From IMG/VR virus record IMGVR_UViG_3300031999_000087, positions 1 to 39,291 of that record: a stretch of DNA of 39,291 nt; one strand, written 5' to 3'. The translations under genes and the position numbers were made by a program. The notes beneath the pieces were generated by a model. The model had not been told where the DNA came from and searched no databases. It saw only the letters and a list, made by a program, of their open reading frames with translations. Source of the DNA: a virus. Of this stretch, positions 24,222 through 31,495 are shown in pieces; the stretch's first letter is position 1; every line of letters starts with the position of its first letter.

Positions 24222-24317
24222 ATGCTAGGACTTGTACTTGTTGCGATGGTGGTTTGGGTGGCGATCGGCACTGTTTACCAACTGATTGACGAATTGAAGC
24301 GGGGCAATAAGCCCTGA
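24222..24317 (+). CDS. Tiny membrane protein (31 aa)
   Basis: A 31-codon frame starting MLGLVLVAMVVWVAIGTVYQ followed by a charged tail IDELKRGNKP, so one membrane span with a cytoplasmic-type tail. AAGGGG is six bases before the ATG and it begins one base after the previous stop, then runs into a strong terminator. Function unknown. Confidence 0.6.
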   Translation: MLGLVLVAMVVWVAIGTVYQLIDELKRGNKP

Positions 24318-24329
24318 CAACTGAGGACT

Positions 24330-24356
24330 AAAAGCCCGCACTTAGCGGGCTTTTTT
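24330..24356 (+). terminator. Strong intrinsic terminator
   Basis: GCCCGC (24334-24339), loop ACTTA, GCGGGC (24345-24350) then six T. The upstream A4 also lets it work in the opposite direction. It ends the short transcript carrying the two preceding genes. Confidence 0.9.
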
Positions 24357-24986
24357 GTGCCCGGCGCTAGGGTAGCCGGGGTTAGGCGCTAAACAGGCCG
24401 CCACCGCGCGCGTTGGTGCCTTAATGCGGGGTTTGGGGCTGGGCGCAAGGCCCAAAACGCACCCACAACCATGATCACCCGCCTTTGCTTACCGCGCACG
24501 CTGTTGGCCACACTAAAGAGCCAGCACCCGAGAGGGATGTGGCGCGGAGCGGCACGGTGCGGAACGCATAGCTGTTGACCTTATAAGAAGTTGAGCGCAG
24601 CGAGCCGAGCGCAGCGAGGGCAACTTTGCTGTTGATCTTGATCTTGCTGTTGATCTTGCTGTTGATCTTGACGTTGACGTCGCCCATCCGCGCATCCTCA
24701 AACGATCTTTGGATCTAAGCGCTCTAATCCCTAGTCCGTCTAGCTGAGTGCTCGGTCGCTTGGAGGGTAGGGCCCAGCCCCCAGAACGGCGGGGAAGCGC
24801 CCCCAAAAAGGCCGCCGGGTTACGGTTTACAGGTTACGGCCATTCTAAACACGCCATAGCAAAACCGGGCTCACAACCGACTTTCCCCTTTTTTAGCCTT
24901 TTTACTATTATTAATATTTATATAAAAGCTGTATACCCTGTATACCAAGAGGCTTGGAGGCCAAGCCCCACGTGGCTTCCAGCGGG
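24357..24986. other. Gene-free region, candidate replication origin
   Basis: About 630 bp without a credible gene. It holds GAGCGCAGCGAG at 24593 and 24607, TTGCTGTTGATC at 24626, 24644 and 24656, a very AT-rich tract at about 24886-24930, and CTGTATACC at 24929, 24938 and again at 25017. Direct repeats beside an AT-rich tract, next to the primase-helicase gene, are what a phage origin looks like. A GGCTTGG/CCAAGCC hairpin at 24951-24967 may end the primase transcript. Confidence 0.5.
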
Positions 24987-26999
24987 TTACAGCCTTGCCC
25001 CATCCTGCATACCTACCTGTATACCACACTCTGCCAGCCACTCTGCGTTGCTAAGTGCTTCCCACTTAGCAAAGTTGCGCACGGCAGCATATCTGGCAGT
25101 TTTACCGCCTTCCTTGATTACGCGCCTTAGGGCTCCCATCTTGGTTAATTGGCTGCCTACTGCCTCCGCCGTTATGGTTTTACCCGTCTGATCCTTGTAG
25201 TGAGCGCGGAGTTGGTCAGCAGTCCATATGTCCTTGTCGGTAAAGGGCTCAGCGTGCATAAGGCGTATGAATGGGGGCGCGCTGGACTTCTCCATAGCTT
25301 CTCGGTGCTGAGTGCGGGGGCCGGGGGCGCTAATCTCGAACCCAGATAGGTCACGTTCTATAAGGAACTCCCTAAGCTTCTCGACCCCGCCCGCCCCGAG
25401 CCAATCGCTATATTCCTTCCACTCGGTGTAGGGCAGGGGCGACAGGCCGCCGAGCACTACGTATCTACGCTCCTTCTCCCCAATAGGGACGATCCAGTCC
25501 TTGTTGGTAGCGATCAGGAGCCGGCCATAGTTGCGGACGTGGTACTTCGCGCCGCCCTTGTGGTTGATCTCAATGAGCTTGTCGCCGCTGAAGTTTTTCA
25601 ACGCCGATTCCAAGTCTCTGTCTAGAGCGCCGTGGATTACGGGGTCAGACCAGTGTGCAAAGACCAAATGCTCCATGCCAGCGTTGAAGCTGCTGGTCAT
25701 GCCTGACCCTACGGGGCCAGAGTACTTGCCAAATACCTGATCTAGGGTATCAAACAGTGCCGACTTGCCCGTGCCGCCTTCATCCCGGAATATAACAACG
25801 TGCTGGCCCCTAGTGGTCGGGTGCTGAGCGGTGTGGGCGATGTAATCGACGAGCCAAGGGGCAGCGCCTTGAGCTAACCTTTCCGCCAAGCGCAAGAAGG
25901 GGGCTACGTCCTCATCGGTTACTAGGTCACCAAAGGGGCTGACGAACACCTCCTCTGGGGCGGTGTTGAGCATGCGCTGCCCCTCCTGCCAGACGTAGCG
26001 CTCAGGGGCTACGCCCAACGGGGCCGGTACGAAGGCGTAGCCGTCAATGACGTTGCGGTCAGCGGGGGGCTGCTGGCCCCACACCTGCGACGCGTTCAAC
26101 ACCTTCTTAGCGCTGACCTGTAACGCCTTGCTCGCCTCCATAACTAGGAAGTTACTAACAGAATACTTCTGGCTAGGGCTGCGGAGGGGGATGTAGTTGC
26201 CGTGACAAATGGCGTAGTTGCTGTTAAAGTAGTCCCAAAGCTCGGCAATCTCAGTGTCTACAGCCCTGTCCTGCTCTGCAGAGAGCCTAATAGCCTGCGA
26301 CAAATCTCCGCCAGCCGCCAGCCAATCGTCTAATTTCTGCTCTTTTCCGTCTTCGCACGGCCAGCGGAGCATTATGACGTGGGCGCCGAGCGCTTGGAAC
26401 AGCTTTTTAAGGTCAAACTCTAGCGCAGCGCTGGACTCTCGGCTCTTACCACGGCCATTCCAATCGGCGGCGATGTAGACTGTGCGGCGATTGTCGCCCG
26501 ACCCCATGCAATTCACGGATCTTAGGTCATCGAGCACGCTATCTGACAGCTTAGTCCCGGGCACGCCGGCTACGAGCATGGGCAGGCCGCTACTGATCGC
26601 CGACATGTAGCCCGCGATGGCCTTAAACTCCCCCTCACACACCAGCATGGGGCACTCGGGGTTGTTGAAGGCTAGGCGCTGGGGTATAATCGGGGGCCAG
26701 TAGACGCGGTTCTTGCTGCCCTTCTTTTGAGTGTACTTGCCAAGGAAGTTACCGCTGGACTGGGAGGGCTCATTGATGAACTGTTGCTCTTTGTTGCGCT
26801 GTCGCCGGAACGTCGTCTCGATGCCATCTACTGTGAAGTAGGGGATGGTGATGTGTACGTTGTCGTCCCCGAACTCTAACTGTAACCCGCACCTTTGAGC
26901 CACGGCCTCGGTAATGCCGCTGGCCTTCATTCTAGATAGATACCAGCCCACTGCTGAATCCGGGACGCTATCTACTGTGAAGAGATCATGTATATCCAC
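24987..26999 (-). CDS. Primase-helicase (TOPRIM plus SF3-type helicase)
   Basis: A 670-residue replication protein. Residues about 100-230 form a TOPRIM-type primase core with the acidic motif LVCEGEFKAIAG (Glu123) and AADWNGRGKS (Asp179). Residues about 395-570 are a superfamily 3, D5-like helicase with Walker A EGGTGKS (407-413) and a later motif LLIATNKDWIVP. A winged-helix-like C-terminus follows. No zinc-binding domain is apparent at the N-terminus. It has its own promoter, separate from the other replication genes, and lies beside the candidate origin. It should unwind the fork and lay primers. Confidence 0.88.
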   Translation of the reverse strand: MDIHDLFTVDSVPDSAVGWYLSRMKASGITEAVAQRCGLQLEFGDDNVHITIPYFTVDGIETTFRRQRNKEQQFINEPSQSSGNFLGKYTQKKGSKNRVYWPPIIPQRLAFNNPECPMLVCEGEFKAIAGYMSAISSGLPMLVAGVPGTKLSDSVLDDLRSVNCMGSGDNRRTVYIAADWNGRGKSRESSAALEFDLKKLFQALGAHVIMLRWPCEDGKEQKLDDWLAAGGDLSQAIRLSAEQDRAVDTEIAELWDYFNSNYAICHGNYIPLRSPSQKYSVSNFLVMEASKALQVSAKKVLNASQVWGQQPPADRNVIDGYAFVPAPLGVAPERYVWQEGQRMLNTAPEEVFVSPFGDLVTDEDVAPFLRLAERLAQGAAPWLVDYIAHTAQHPTTRGQHVVIFRDEGGTGKSALFDTLDQVFGKYSGPVGSGMTSSFNAGMEHLVFAHWSDPVIHGALDRDLESALKNFSGDKLIEINHKGGAKYHVRNYGRLLIATNKDWIVPIGEKERRYVVLGGLSPLPYTEWKEYSDWLGAGGVEKLREFLIERDLSGFEISAPGPRTQHREAMEKSSAPPFIRLMHAEPFTDKDIWTADQLRAHYKDQTGKTITAEAVGSQLTKMGALRRVIKEGGKTARYAAVRNFAKWEALSNAEWLAECGIQVGMQDGARL

Positions 27000-27021
27000 T
27001 TGCTGTTCCCTATAGAAGTTT

Positions 27022-27051
27022 GTTATACTGGGGGCTTGCTTCCCTATGCAA
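27022..27051 (-). promoter_or_regulatory. Promoter of the primase-helicase gene
   Basis: On the minus strand TTGCAT (27051-27046), an 18-base spacer and TATAAC (27027-27022), about 22 bases before the ATG. Confidence 0.65.
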
Positions 27052-27053
27052 CG

Positions 27054-27085
27054 GGGGCGGGGTCGCTTGCTACGACCGCCGCCCC
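27054..27085 (-). terminator. GC-rich hairpin ahead of the primase promoter
   Basis: GGGGCGGGGTCG (27054-27065) pairs with CGACC and CCGCCCC (27073-27085) across one bulged base, with a seven-base loop. A second hairpin CCCCGC/GCGGGG lies at 27156-27176. Neither has a T tract. They fill the 208-bp gap after the small-gene operon and may end it. Confidence 0.4.
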
Positions 27086-27207
27086 GCCACTTGGGCCTGT
27101 AAGTATAGCCCTAAGCCCTACTGAGTACTAGCAGCACAGCCCTCCATCACTCGCACCCCGCAGCTTTGGCGCGGGGCTAGGGATGTTGATGGGTTTATTC
27201 TGGCCAC

Positions 27208-27372
27208 TTATCGCCACCTGTTCTGTTTGTTGGCTTTGCGCTGGCCTTTGCTTCCATACACGCCCTTGCAGTCGCGGCCATCGCTAGCAGTAGGGGCAAG
27301 ACATCGCGCTAAGGTCATGTCTGAGTGTGCCAGCGTCAGCATTATTGCCGACGCCATTAATTTACGACCCAT
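27208..27372 (-). CDS. Small basic protein, possibly exported
   Basis: A 54-codon frame starting MGRKLMASAIMLTLAHSD. Lys/Arg, then a hydrophobic stretch, resembles a signal peptide; the mature part is strongly basic (KGQRKANKQNRWR) with Cys residues at 24 and 35. Its ATG shares a base with the previous stop (TGATG). It is the last gene of the small-gene operon. No family recognised. Confidence 0.5.
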   Translation of the reverse strand: MGRKLMASAIMLTLAHSDMTLARCLAPTASDGRDCKGVYGSKGQRKANKQNRWR

Positions 27373-27563
27373 CACTCGTCATCCCTTGCTTGGAAGCTGT
27401 CGTATTCGTCTTGTTGCTTTTTAATGCACTTGGCATCCCCGCAAGTGGCACAACTAGTGTCCCCGAACCACTTTGTAGGTGGTTTCCCGCAACCCGAGTC
27501 GCAAGGTCTGTCGCCGAAAGGCATGGCATCAAATTTCTTACGCCATTCTATATCACTACTCAT
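27372..27563 (-). CDS. Small Cys-rich protein, probable zinc binder
   Basis: A 63-residue protein with CDSGCG near residue 21 and CATCGDAKC near residue 38, spaced as in a zinc ribbon or treble-clef finger. Both ends are charged. The ATG overlaps the preceding stop. Such fingers in phage early operons may bind nucleic acid or host proteins; target unknown. Confidence 0.6.
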   Translation of the reverse strand: MSSDIEWRKKFDAMPFGDRPCDSGCGKPPTKWFGDTSCATCGDAKCIKKQQDEYDSFQARDDE

Positions 27564-28075
27564 TGACCATCTCCCAGCGCGACGGCTAGCAGCTCAACGG
27601 ATTCCGCATAGACTTCCTTGATGGTTGTCCAGTCTAGCGTAACGATTTCTGTGTACTCAACATCTCCGCCACAGACCTCGCATTCCGGGTCGGCCTCGTC
27701 GTAGTAGCAGCCTGAGCAAGTTGCCTTATGGTGAATTTTGAAATTGCCAGATAGCGCGCTTTTTGCTCCGTTTTCAGCAGTAAGTGCAACCGGCATAAGC
27801 ACATAGCCCTCCGGCACGACCGTTGTGCGGGGATGCGAGGTGCTGACAATGCGGGTGTGCTGGGCTAGGCCAATGACCATAGTTGAGCCGCCATCTTGCG
27901 TTTCTGCAAGCCAGCTTTCCACTCGCTCCCCAGCATCAGGAATAGGTGCGGGCGTGGTGAGTAGCAGAGCAACTTGACGCGCAACCCGCAGACTCATATC
28001 GGCGCCTGATTCGCCCTCGGCATGTGCGCGCTGCCATGCCAGTGCTGCCAATTCCTTCGTCACTTGATTATTCAT
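27560..28075 (-). CDS. Hypothetical protein with a zinc-finger-like insert
   Basis: A 171-residue protein with a helical N-terminus (KELAALAWQRAHAEGES), the Pro-rich VVPEGYVLMPVAL motif common in phage accessory proteins that quote the phrase PEGYVLVP, and a CSGCYYDEADPECEVCGG segment with two CxxC pairs that probably bind zinc. It may be a mosaic of small phage modules. Function unknown. The Cys-rich protein gene starts inside its stop. Confidence 0.65.
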   Translation of the reverse strand: MNNQVTKELAALAWQRAHAEGESGADMSLRVARQVALLLTTPAPIPDAGERVESWLAETQDGGSTMVIGLAQHTRIVSTSHPRTTVVPEGYVLMPVALTAENGAKSALSGNFKIHHKATCSGCYYDEADPECEVCGGDVEYTEIVTLDWTTIKEVYAESVELLAVALGDGQ

Positions 28076-28086
28076 CTTGGTTTCCT

Positions 28087-28434
28087 TTAACAGTTTGGCT
28101 CGGCGGCAAAGCCGGCCTTCGCTTTATCATCAGCCAGCAGCCAGAGCGCCTTGCAGCCCGACCGCTGGCAGCGGCTGGACACAGGCACGCCCGCCGCCTC
28201 AATCGCCCCGCAATAGTCCGGCATCATTTGGGTGCCGCACGCCGGGTTAAACTTGTTTAACAGCACATGCCAGCGCTTCGGGTGGCGCGTGTTTGGGTTC
28301 GGCCACCAGCCCGCATCGCGCCGAATAGCCATAATGGTTTCTGCTTCGACGGTCATGGCGTCTTTCCTCTTTAAAATCGAAACCCTTGCTGGCGGGTGGC
28401 ACAAGCCGATGTAAACAAGGCGCTCAGGCTTCAT
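28087..28434 (-). CDS. Hypothetical protein with DUF-like W/C motifs
   Basis: About 115 residues from the ATG at 28434, which overlaps the preceding stop (ATGA). The C-terminal half has Trp and Cys clusters (HPKRWHVLLNKFNPACGTQ, then CQRSGCKALW) that might bind metal. A second start at 28356 (MTVEAETIMAIRRDAGWWPN) has a better ribosome site (GAGGAAA), so a shorter 89-residue form is a real alternative. No function assigned. Confidence 0.55.
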   Translation of the reverse strand: MKPERLVYIGLCHPPARVSILKRKDAMTVEAETIMAIRRDAGWWPNPNTRHPKRWHVLLNKFNPACGTQMMPDYCGAIEAAGVPVSSRCQRSGCKALWLLADDKAKAGFAAEPNC

Positions 28435-28853
28435 ACGCCACCTTCTTGGTCGGCAGCGTTTAGGCGGGCGTTCACCCAGTCCATATACGCCCTGCCGGTA
28501 ATGCGGCAATTGCCTGAATTAAGTTGCTCGGCTGTGTACCCAGTTATGGCCTCATGCGAGAACCATGCTTTACCGAACTGGATGCCTTCTGCTGACACGC
28601 GAACATCAGGTATCACCACTTGCTTGGCTACTGGGGCGGCGTATAGATTGCCTGCGGGCGGGTAGCCATTGAACCAAATAACAGGCCCGTAACGCCGGTC
28701 AAAACCGATTCCCATCTCATGCTCGCTCAGGACTTTTGCCACCGGCACCTGCTCACGCAGCGCGGCGAGTTCTGCGCGTAGATTACCAATCAGATAATCC
28801 CGCCCCTCCAGTTCAGCCTCAAGGCACGCAATCAATTCTTCTGATCTATTCAT
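28431..28853 (-). CDS. Hypothetical phage accessory protein
   Basis: A 140-residue protein. An N-terminal coiled coil (SEELIACLEAELEGRDYLIGNLRAELAALREQVPVA) is followed by a mixed domain. Coiled coil followed by VPVAKVL or PVAxV is a frequent module in small Pseudomonas and enteric phage accessory proteins. No catalytic pattern. Part of the overlapping small-gene operon. Confidence 0.6.
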   Translation of the reverse strand: MNRSEELIACLEAELEGRDYLIGNLRAELAALREQVPVAKVLSEHEMGIGFDRRYGPVIWFNGYPPAGNLYAAPVAKQVVIPDVRVSAEGIQFGKAWFSHEAITGYTAEQLNSGNCRITGRAYMDWVNARLNAADQEGGV

Positions 28854-29014
28854 TCGTGGATCCTCCGTAGTTTGTCCACAGTGGCGAGGGGCAACTGAAC
28901 CTCCTCTCCGCTGTTAGACCTGAACATCCATAGAAAGCCGTAGTTGGGGCCGTTGACGCGCTTAACAAAGCGGAACAGTTTGTCGTTGATGCGGTATGCG
29001 TCGCCCCTTTTCAT
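28850..29014 (-). CDS. Small basic protein (54 aa)
   Basis: A 54-codon frame beginning MKRGDAYRINDKLFRFVKRV and ending VDKLRRIHE. It reads like a small beta-barrel (SH3-like) fold with alternating hydrophobics (YGFLWMFRS, EEVQLPL). Both start and stop overlap the neighbouring genes by ATGA-type junctions, which supports it as a real gene. Function unknown. Confidence 0.6.
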   Translation of the reverse strand: MKRGDAYRINDKLFRFVKRVNGPNYGFLWMFRSNSGEEVQLPLATVDKLRRIHE

Positions 29015-29247
29015 TTCAGCAACTCCTTGAGCTCAGCCTTTAGACGCTTGGCCTCAGTACCGCGCCAGCCCCCAGCGTTGGAAAGAAAGTACAGCACTAT
29101 GCCCCGAGCATCATCAGCACCGTAGGTGTCTGTAATAGACTCAAGACACGCCATAGCCTCAAGATAGGGGCGAGCCGCTAGCGCTACGCTACCACGACCC
29201 CACTCGGCATAGATCTCAGCTGCGATTTGGTTGATGGGGCGCTTCAT
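29011..29247 (-). CDS. Small helical protein (78 aa)
   Basis: A 78-residue product, all helical by composition, with a well-formed segment TYGADDARGIVLYFLSNAGGWRG. The C-terminus (AKRLKAELKELLK) is an amphipathic basic helix. Shares ATGA junctions with both neighbours. I do not recognise the family; the phage-early context suggests a host-interaction role only by position. Confidence 0.6.
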   Translation of the reverse strand: MKRPINQIAAEIYAEWGRGSVALAARPYLEAMACLESITDTYGADDARGIVLYFLSNAGGWRGTEAKRLKAELKELLK

Positions 29248-29453
29248 GCTAAAAGCTCCTGTATTTTAGATTCGATTACCGCGATGTACCTGTCGTAACT
29301 GTCGCGGGCCTTTAGACCATACTGCTTGCAGAGCTTGGGGCGGAGTGCGCCGCAGTGGTGCTTTAATCCGACGCGCTCCAACTTCAGTGCTTGCTTCAAT
29401 ACCATCAGGTTGTATGCTTCAATCTGTGCTGGGGTGGTAAAGGAGGTAATCAT
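29244..29453 (-). CDS. Small basic helical protein (69 aa)
   Basis: A 69-residue, Lys/Arg-rich helical product with two Cys (HHCGALRPKLCKQYG). A GGAGGT-like site lies just before the ATG. DNA or RNA binding is possible from charge; otherwise unknown. Confidence 0.6.
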   Translation of the reverse strand: MITSFTTPAQIEAYNLMVLKQALKLERVGLKHHCGALRPKLCKQYGLKARDSYDRYIAVIESKIQELLA

Positions 29454-29629
29454 TCTTCACACTCCTGCGACGGTAGGTACGGGGAACAGCGCACCAGCGC
29501 TAGACACTGATCAAGCCCATCAGCCCAGACATCCCAGTTGTCTTGTGCCTCTGCTGCGCTCTCGGCGCGGGTTTTCCACTGGCGGAGGGCCATATCCTCG
29601 TCGGTAAAGGTCAGCAGGTAGGTGATCAT
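29450..29629 (-). CDS. Small acidic protein (59 aa)
   Basis: A 59-codon frame starting MITYLLTFTDEDMALRQWKT and ending PSQECEE, acidic, with several Trp and Cys. Start and stop both overlap neighbours by ATGA junctions. The first strand plus helices give a compact alpha/beta fold. Function unknown; acidic early phage proteins are sometimes DNA mimics, but nothing here proves that. Confidence 0.6.
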   Translation of the reverse strand: MITYLLTFTDEDMALRQWKTRAESAAEAQDNWDVWADGLDQCLALVRCSPYLPSQECEE

Positions 29630-29802
29630 GACAAGATCCTCGACTTGTTGAACTCACGTACTGCGGACTCAATGCTTTCCTTGGTGCGGAACGCTACCTC
29701 ACCTTGATTAAACGCCTCGCCAATGGCCAGTGCGAAGTCGAGGGGGCTTAGTCCGTGGATTACAGCTTGCTCGCCGTTAGGCAACTTGATGGTGATTGTC
29801 AT
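29626..29802 (-). CDS. Small protein, first gene of the early-type operon
   Basis: A 58-residue product read from the ATG at 29802: MTITIKLPNGEQAVIHGLSP, then DFALAIGEAFNQGEVAFRT. An upstream in-frame start at 29895 is rejected because it lies upstream of the promoter's -10 box at 29852-29857. AAGGT precedes the ATG. First-gene position behind a regulated promoter suggests high early expression. Family unknown. Confidence 0.6.
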   Translation of the reverse strand: MTITIKLPNGEQAVIHGLSPLDFALAIGEAFNQGEVAFRTKESIESAVREFNKSRILS

Positions 29803-29838
29803 AGCGGAGTACCTTATTAGCTGGCGGGCGGTGTTGCC

Positions 29839-29880
29839 TGCCAGTGCCCCCATTATAAGGGTACGGGGGCACTGGCACAA
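29839..29880 (-). promoter_or_regulatory. Promoter inside a 13-bp inverted repeat (minus-strand operon)
   Basis: On the minus strand TTGTGC (29880-29875), a 17-base spacer and a perfect TATAAT (29857-29852). TGCCAGTGCCCCC (29839-29851) and its exact complement (29865-29877) flank the -10 box with a 13-base centre. The palindrome covers the core promoter, as expected of an operator. TGTTGCCTGCCAGTGCCCC is repeated at 29968-29986 before the plus-strand operon. Confidence 0.75.
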
Positions 29881-29967
29881 TAACTGATTTGGCACCCTTT
29901 ATATTGCGGGCGCGGGTGTAACTAGCACACCCAGCACTCCACTGCAAGCTTTAAATAGTTTAAATCG

Positions 29968-30000
29968 GTTGTTGCCTGCCAGTGCCCCTTAGGGCATAGT
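29968..30000 (+). promoter_or_regulatory. Probable promoter of the plus-strand replication operon
   Basis: TTGCCT (29972-29977), a 17-base spacer and CATAGT (29995-30000). The -35 lies in a 19-bp sequence identical to part of the divergent promoter's operator. The 250-bp divergent gap holds no gene. Confidence 0.5.
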
Positions 30001-30053
30001 GGCCCTACCAGCACAACGGCTGGCTCTAAACACCAACCAAGTAGGTCGCACCC

Positions 30054-30401
30054 ATGAAAACTGAAAAATTTAGCGTCACAACCCCGATTTATGTGTGGGC
30101 TTGGCTCAAAGACCCTAGCTACGACGACATGGAGGGGGGCTTGTTCCACTTCGACCTTCGTGACTCCAAGGCGTACCACTGGCGCGCTGGGGCTATCTGC
30201 ATCCACAAAATGGAAGTGACCATTGACGTGCCTGCCGGGATCGATCTGCTGGGTAAGGCGGTGGACACCATCCACGCCAAGATAGCTGAGGCGCAGATGG
30301 AGCACGATCGTAAGGTCCGCGAGCTAAACGAGCAGCTCAAAGGCTTGTTGCAGCTCACCCATCAGCCTGAGGATGACTGCATCCCGGGCGAAGTGCTTTA
30401 A
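30054..30401 (+). CDS. Hypothetical protein, first gene of replication operon
   Basis: A 115-residue protein with a beta-rich N-terminal half (Trp/Tyr-rich, KFSVTTPIYVWAWLKDPSYD) and a C-terminal helix likely to coil (AKIAEAQMEHDRKVRELNEQLKGLLQ). The acidic tail ends DDCIPGEVL. The ribosome site (GTAGGT) is weak. No family recognised; first position suggests an early function. Confidence 0.65.
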   Translation: MKTEKFSVTTPIYVWAWLKDPSYDDMEGGLFHFDLRDSKAYHWRAGAICIHKMEVTIDVPAGIDLLGKAVDTIHAKIAEAQMEHDRKVRELNEQLKGLLQLTHQPEDDCIPGEVL

Positions 30402-30404
30402 CCA

Positions 30405-30444
30405 TTGCTAACCCGGTGGCCCCGTAGTATACTACAAGGCCACC
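30405..30444 (+). promoter_or_regulatory. Internal promoter with nested palindromes
   Basis: TTGCTA (30405-30410), a 17-base spacer and TATACT (30428-30433). The -10 lies in a perfect 12-bp palindrome GTAGTATACTAC (30424-30435), itself flanked by GGTGGCC (30415-30421) and GGCCACC (30438-30444). The layout looks like a repressor-controlled promoter. Confidence 0.7.
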
Positions 30445-30469
30445 ACCAACCCACTAAAAGGTAACTTAC

Positions 30470-30802
30470 ATGTCATCCTTCACGCTAAAAGATTGGGTAG
30501 AAACTAAGGCCGAGATCTACGACCTTAAAGCTGAGTACGAAGCTCAGGTCGAACCACTTGTCATGCAGGTTGCGGCCAAGTGCAAAGAGCTCGGCATCCC
30601 GTTCCAGTTCGTAGCGGCGGTAGGGCAGTCTGGAGAGGAGTATAATCAGCGTACTGTTGGCTGTCTGGCCCCCCTGACCCGGACCTCAGCCGCTATGCTG
30701 GTGCTTCATGAGGCTGAGAAACTTGGTGGGTGCGAACTAGTCGAAAATATAGCTAACATTGACGCACACACCATGAGAAAGAATATGTTGGGGAATTTGT
30801 GA
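30470..30802 (+). CDS. Hypothetical protein (110 aa)
   Basis: A 110-residue alpha/beta protein beginning MSSFTLKDWVETKAEIYDLKAEYE, with helices at both ends and a central segment FQFVAAVGQSGEEYNQRTVG. It lies behind its own palindrome-laden promoter. AAGGT precedes the ATG and the next gene's GTG overlaps its stop. No Walker or other catalytic motif. Function unknown. Confidence 0.65.
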   Translation: MSSFTLKDWVETKAEIYDLKAEYEAQVEPLVMQVAAKCKELGIPFQFVAAVGQSGEEYNQRTVGCLAPLTRTSAAMLVLHEAEKLGGCELVENIANIDAHTMRKNMLGNL

Positions 30803-31119
30803 GCTGCCCTAAGTGCGCGCATTATCGGCGCAAGCTGTCGCCACACGAGGACGTAGACTTTACCGCTGATTATTTGCTGGTAGAGCCTAGGGCTTGGCTG
30901 CTGAAGCAGGTCACGTTCCGCAAGGGCAGCGCTGACCCGGTGCTGTTGGTGGCCGCTAGCGACGTATACTACGAAGCGTTTGGCGTACCGCCTGACGTTT
31001 CAAACGTGGCCAAGCTGGGGCGTACACTCAAGGCGCTTGGTTGGGAGGCCACCAAGCGCGACGGATACACCATGTACGCAATGAGTGTAGAGGAGTTTGA
31101 AGATGACCGTACCTGCTGA
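30799..31119 (+). CDS. Hypothetical protein, winged-helix-like C-terminus
   Basis: A 106-residue protein from a GTG overlapping the previous stop (GTGA). It starts with CPKCAHYRRKL, one CxxC pair, and ends with a segment (VPPDVSNVAKLGRTLKALGWEATKRDGYTMY) resembling the DNA-binding winged helix found at the C-terminus of phage primases and related proteins. It could bind DNA, but this is inference from pattern only. Confidence 0.6.
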   Translation: MSCPKCAHYRRKLSPHEDVDFTADYLLVEPRAWLLKQVTFRKGSADPVLLVAASDVYYEAFGVPPDVSNVAKLGRTLKALGWEATKRDGYTMYAMSVEEFEDDRTC

Positions 31120-31495
31120 GGCAACCCGCGAACAAATTGAAGGGGCCGTGGCTGAGTGGCGAGCAGTCCGCGCCCAGCGCCTAGCGGTTGAAAAGGAAGC
31201 TGACGCGATTAAGCGCTGCGAAACCGACCTTAAGAACTTCATCGTACTGGCCATGCAGTCTCAGGCCTACGAGGGTATCGTTAAGGACGGACGCATGACT
31301 TACGTCCGCACCAGCCAAGTGCCAACCGCCAGCGACCGTGGGGCGTTCGAGAAATATATTCTGGACACAGGGGACTTATCCCTGCTACAGTTTAGACCAG
31401 CTGTCGGGGCTATCCGCGAGCAGATGGACAACGGGGTGGAAGTCCCCGGCATTGTAATGATGGACACCTTTGACCTCGGAGATCGAAAAGCATGA
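31103..31495 (+). CDS. Hypothetical protein (130 aa)
   Basis: A 130-residue product read from the ATG at 31103, with GAGGAG eight bases upstream; a TTG six bases earlier is less likely. Residues 1-50 are a charged helix (AEWRAVRAQRLAVEKEADAIKRCETDLKN), followed by an alpha/beta part. It precedes the possible SSB gene with an ATGA overlap. No family recognised; possible replication accessory protein by position. Confidence 0.65.
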   Translation: MTVPAEATREQIEGAVAEWRAVRAQRLAVEKEADAIKRCETDLKNFIVLAMQSQAYEGIVKDGRMTYVRTSQVPTASDRGAFEKYILDTGDLSLLQFRPAVGAIREQMDNGVEVPGIVMMDTFDLGDRKA

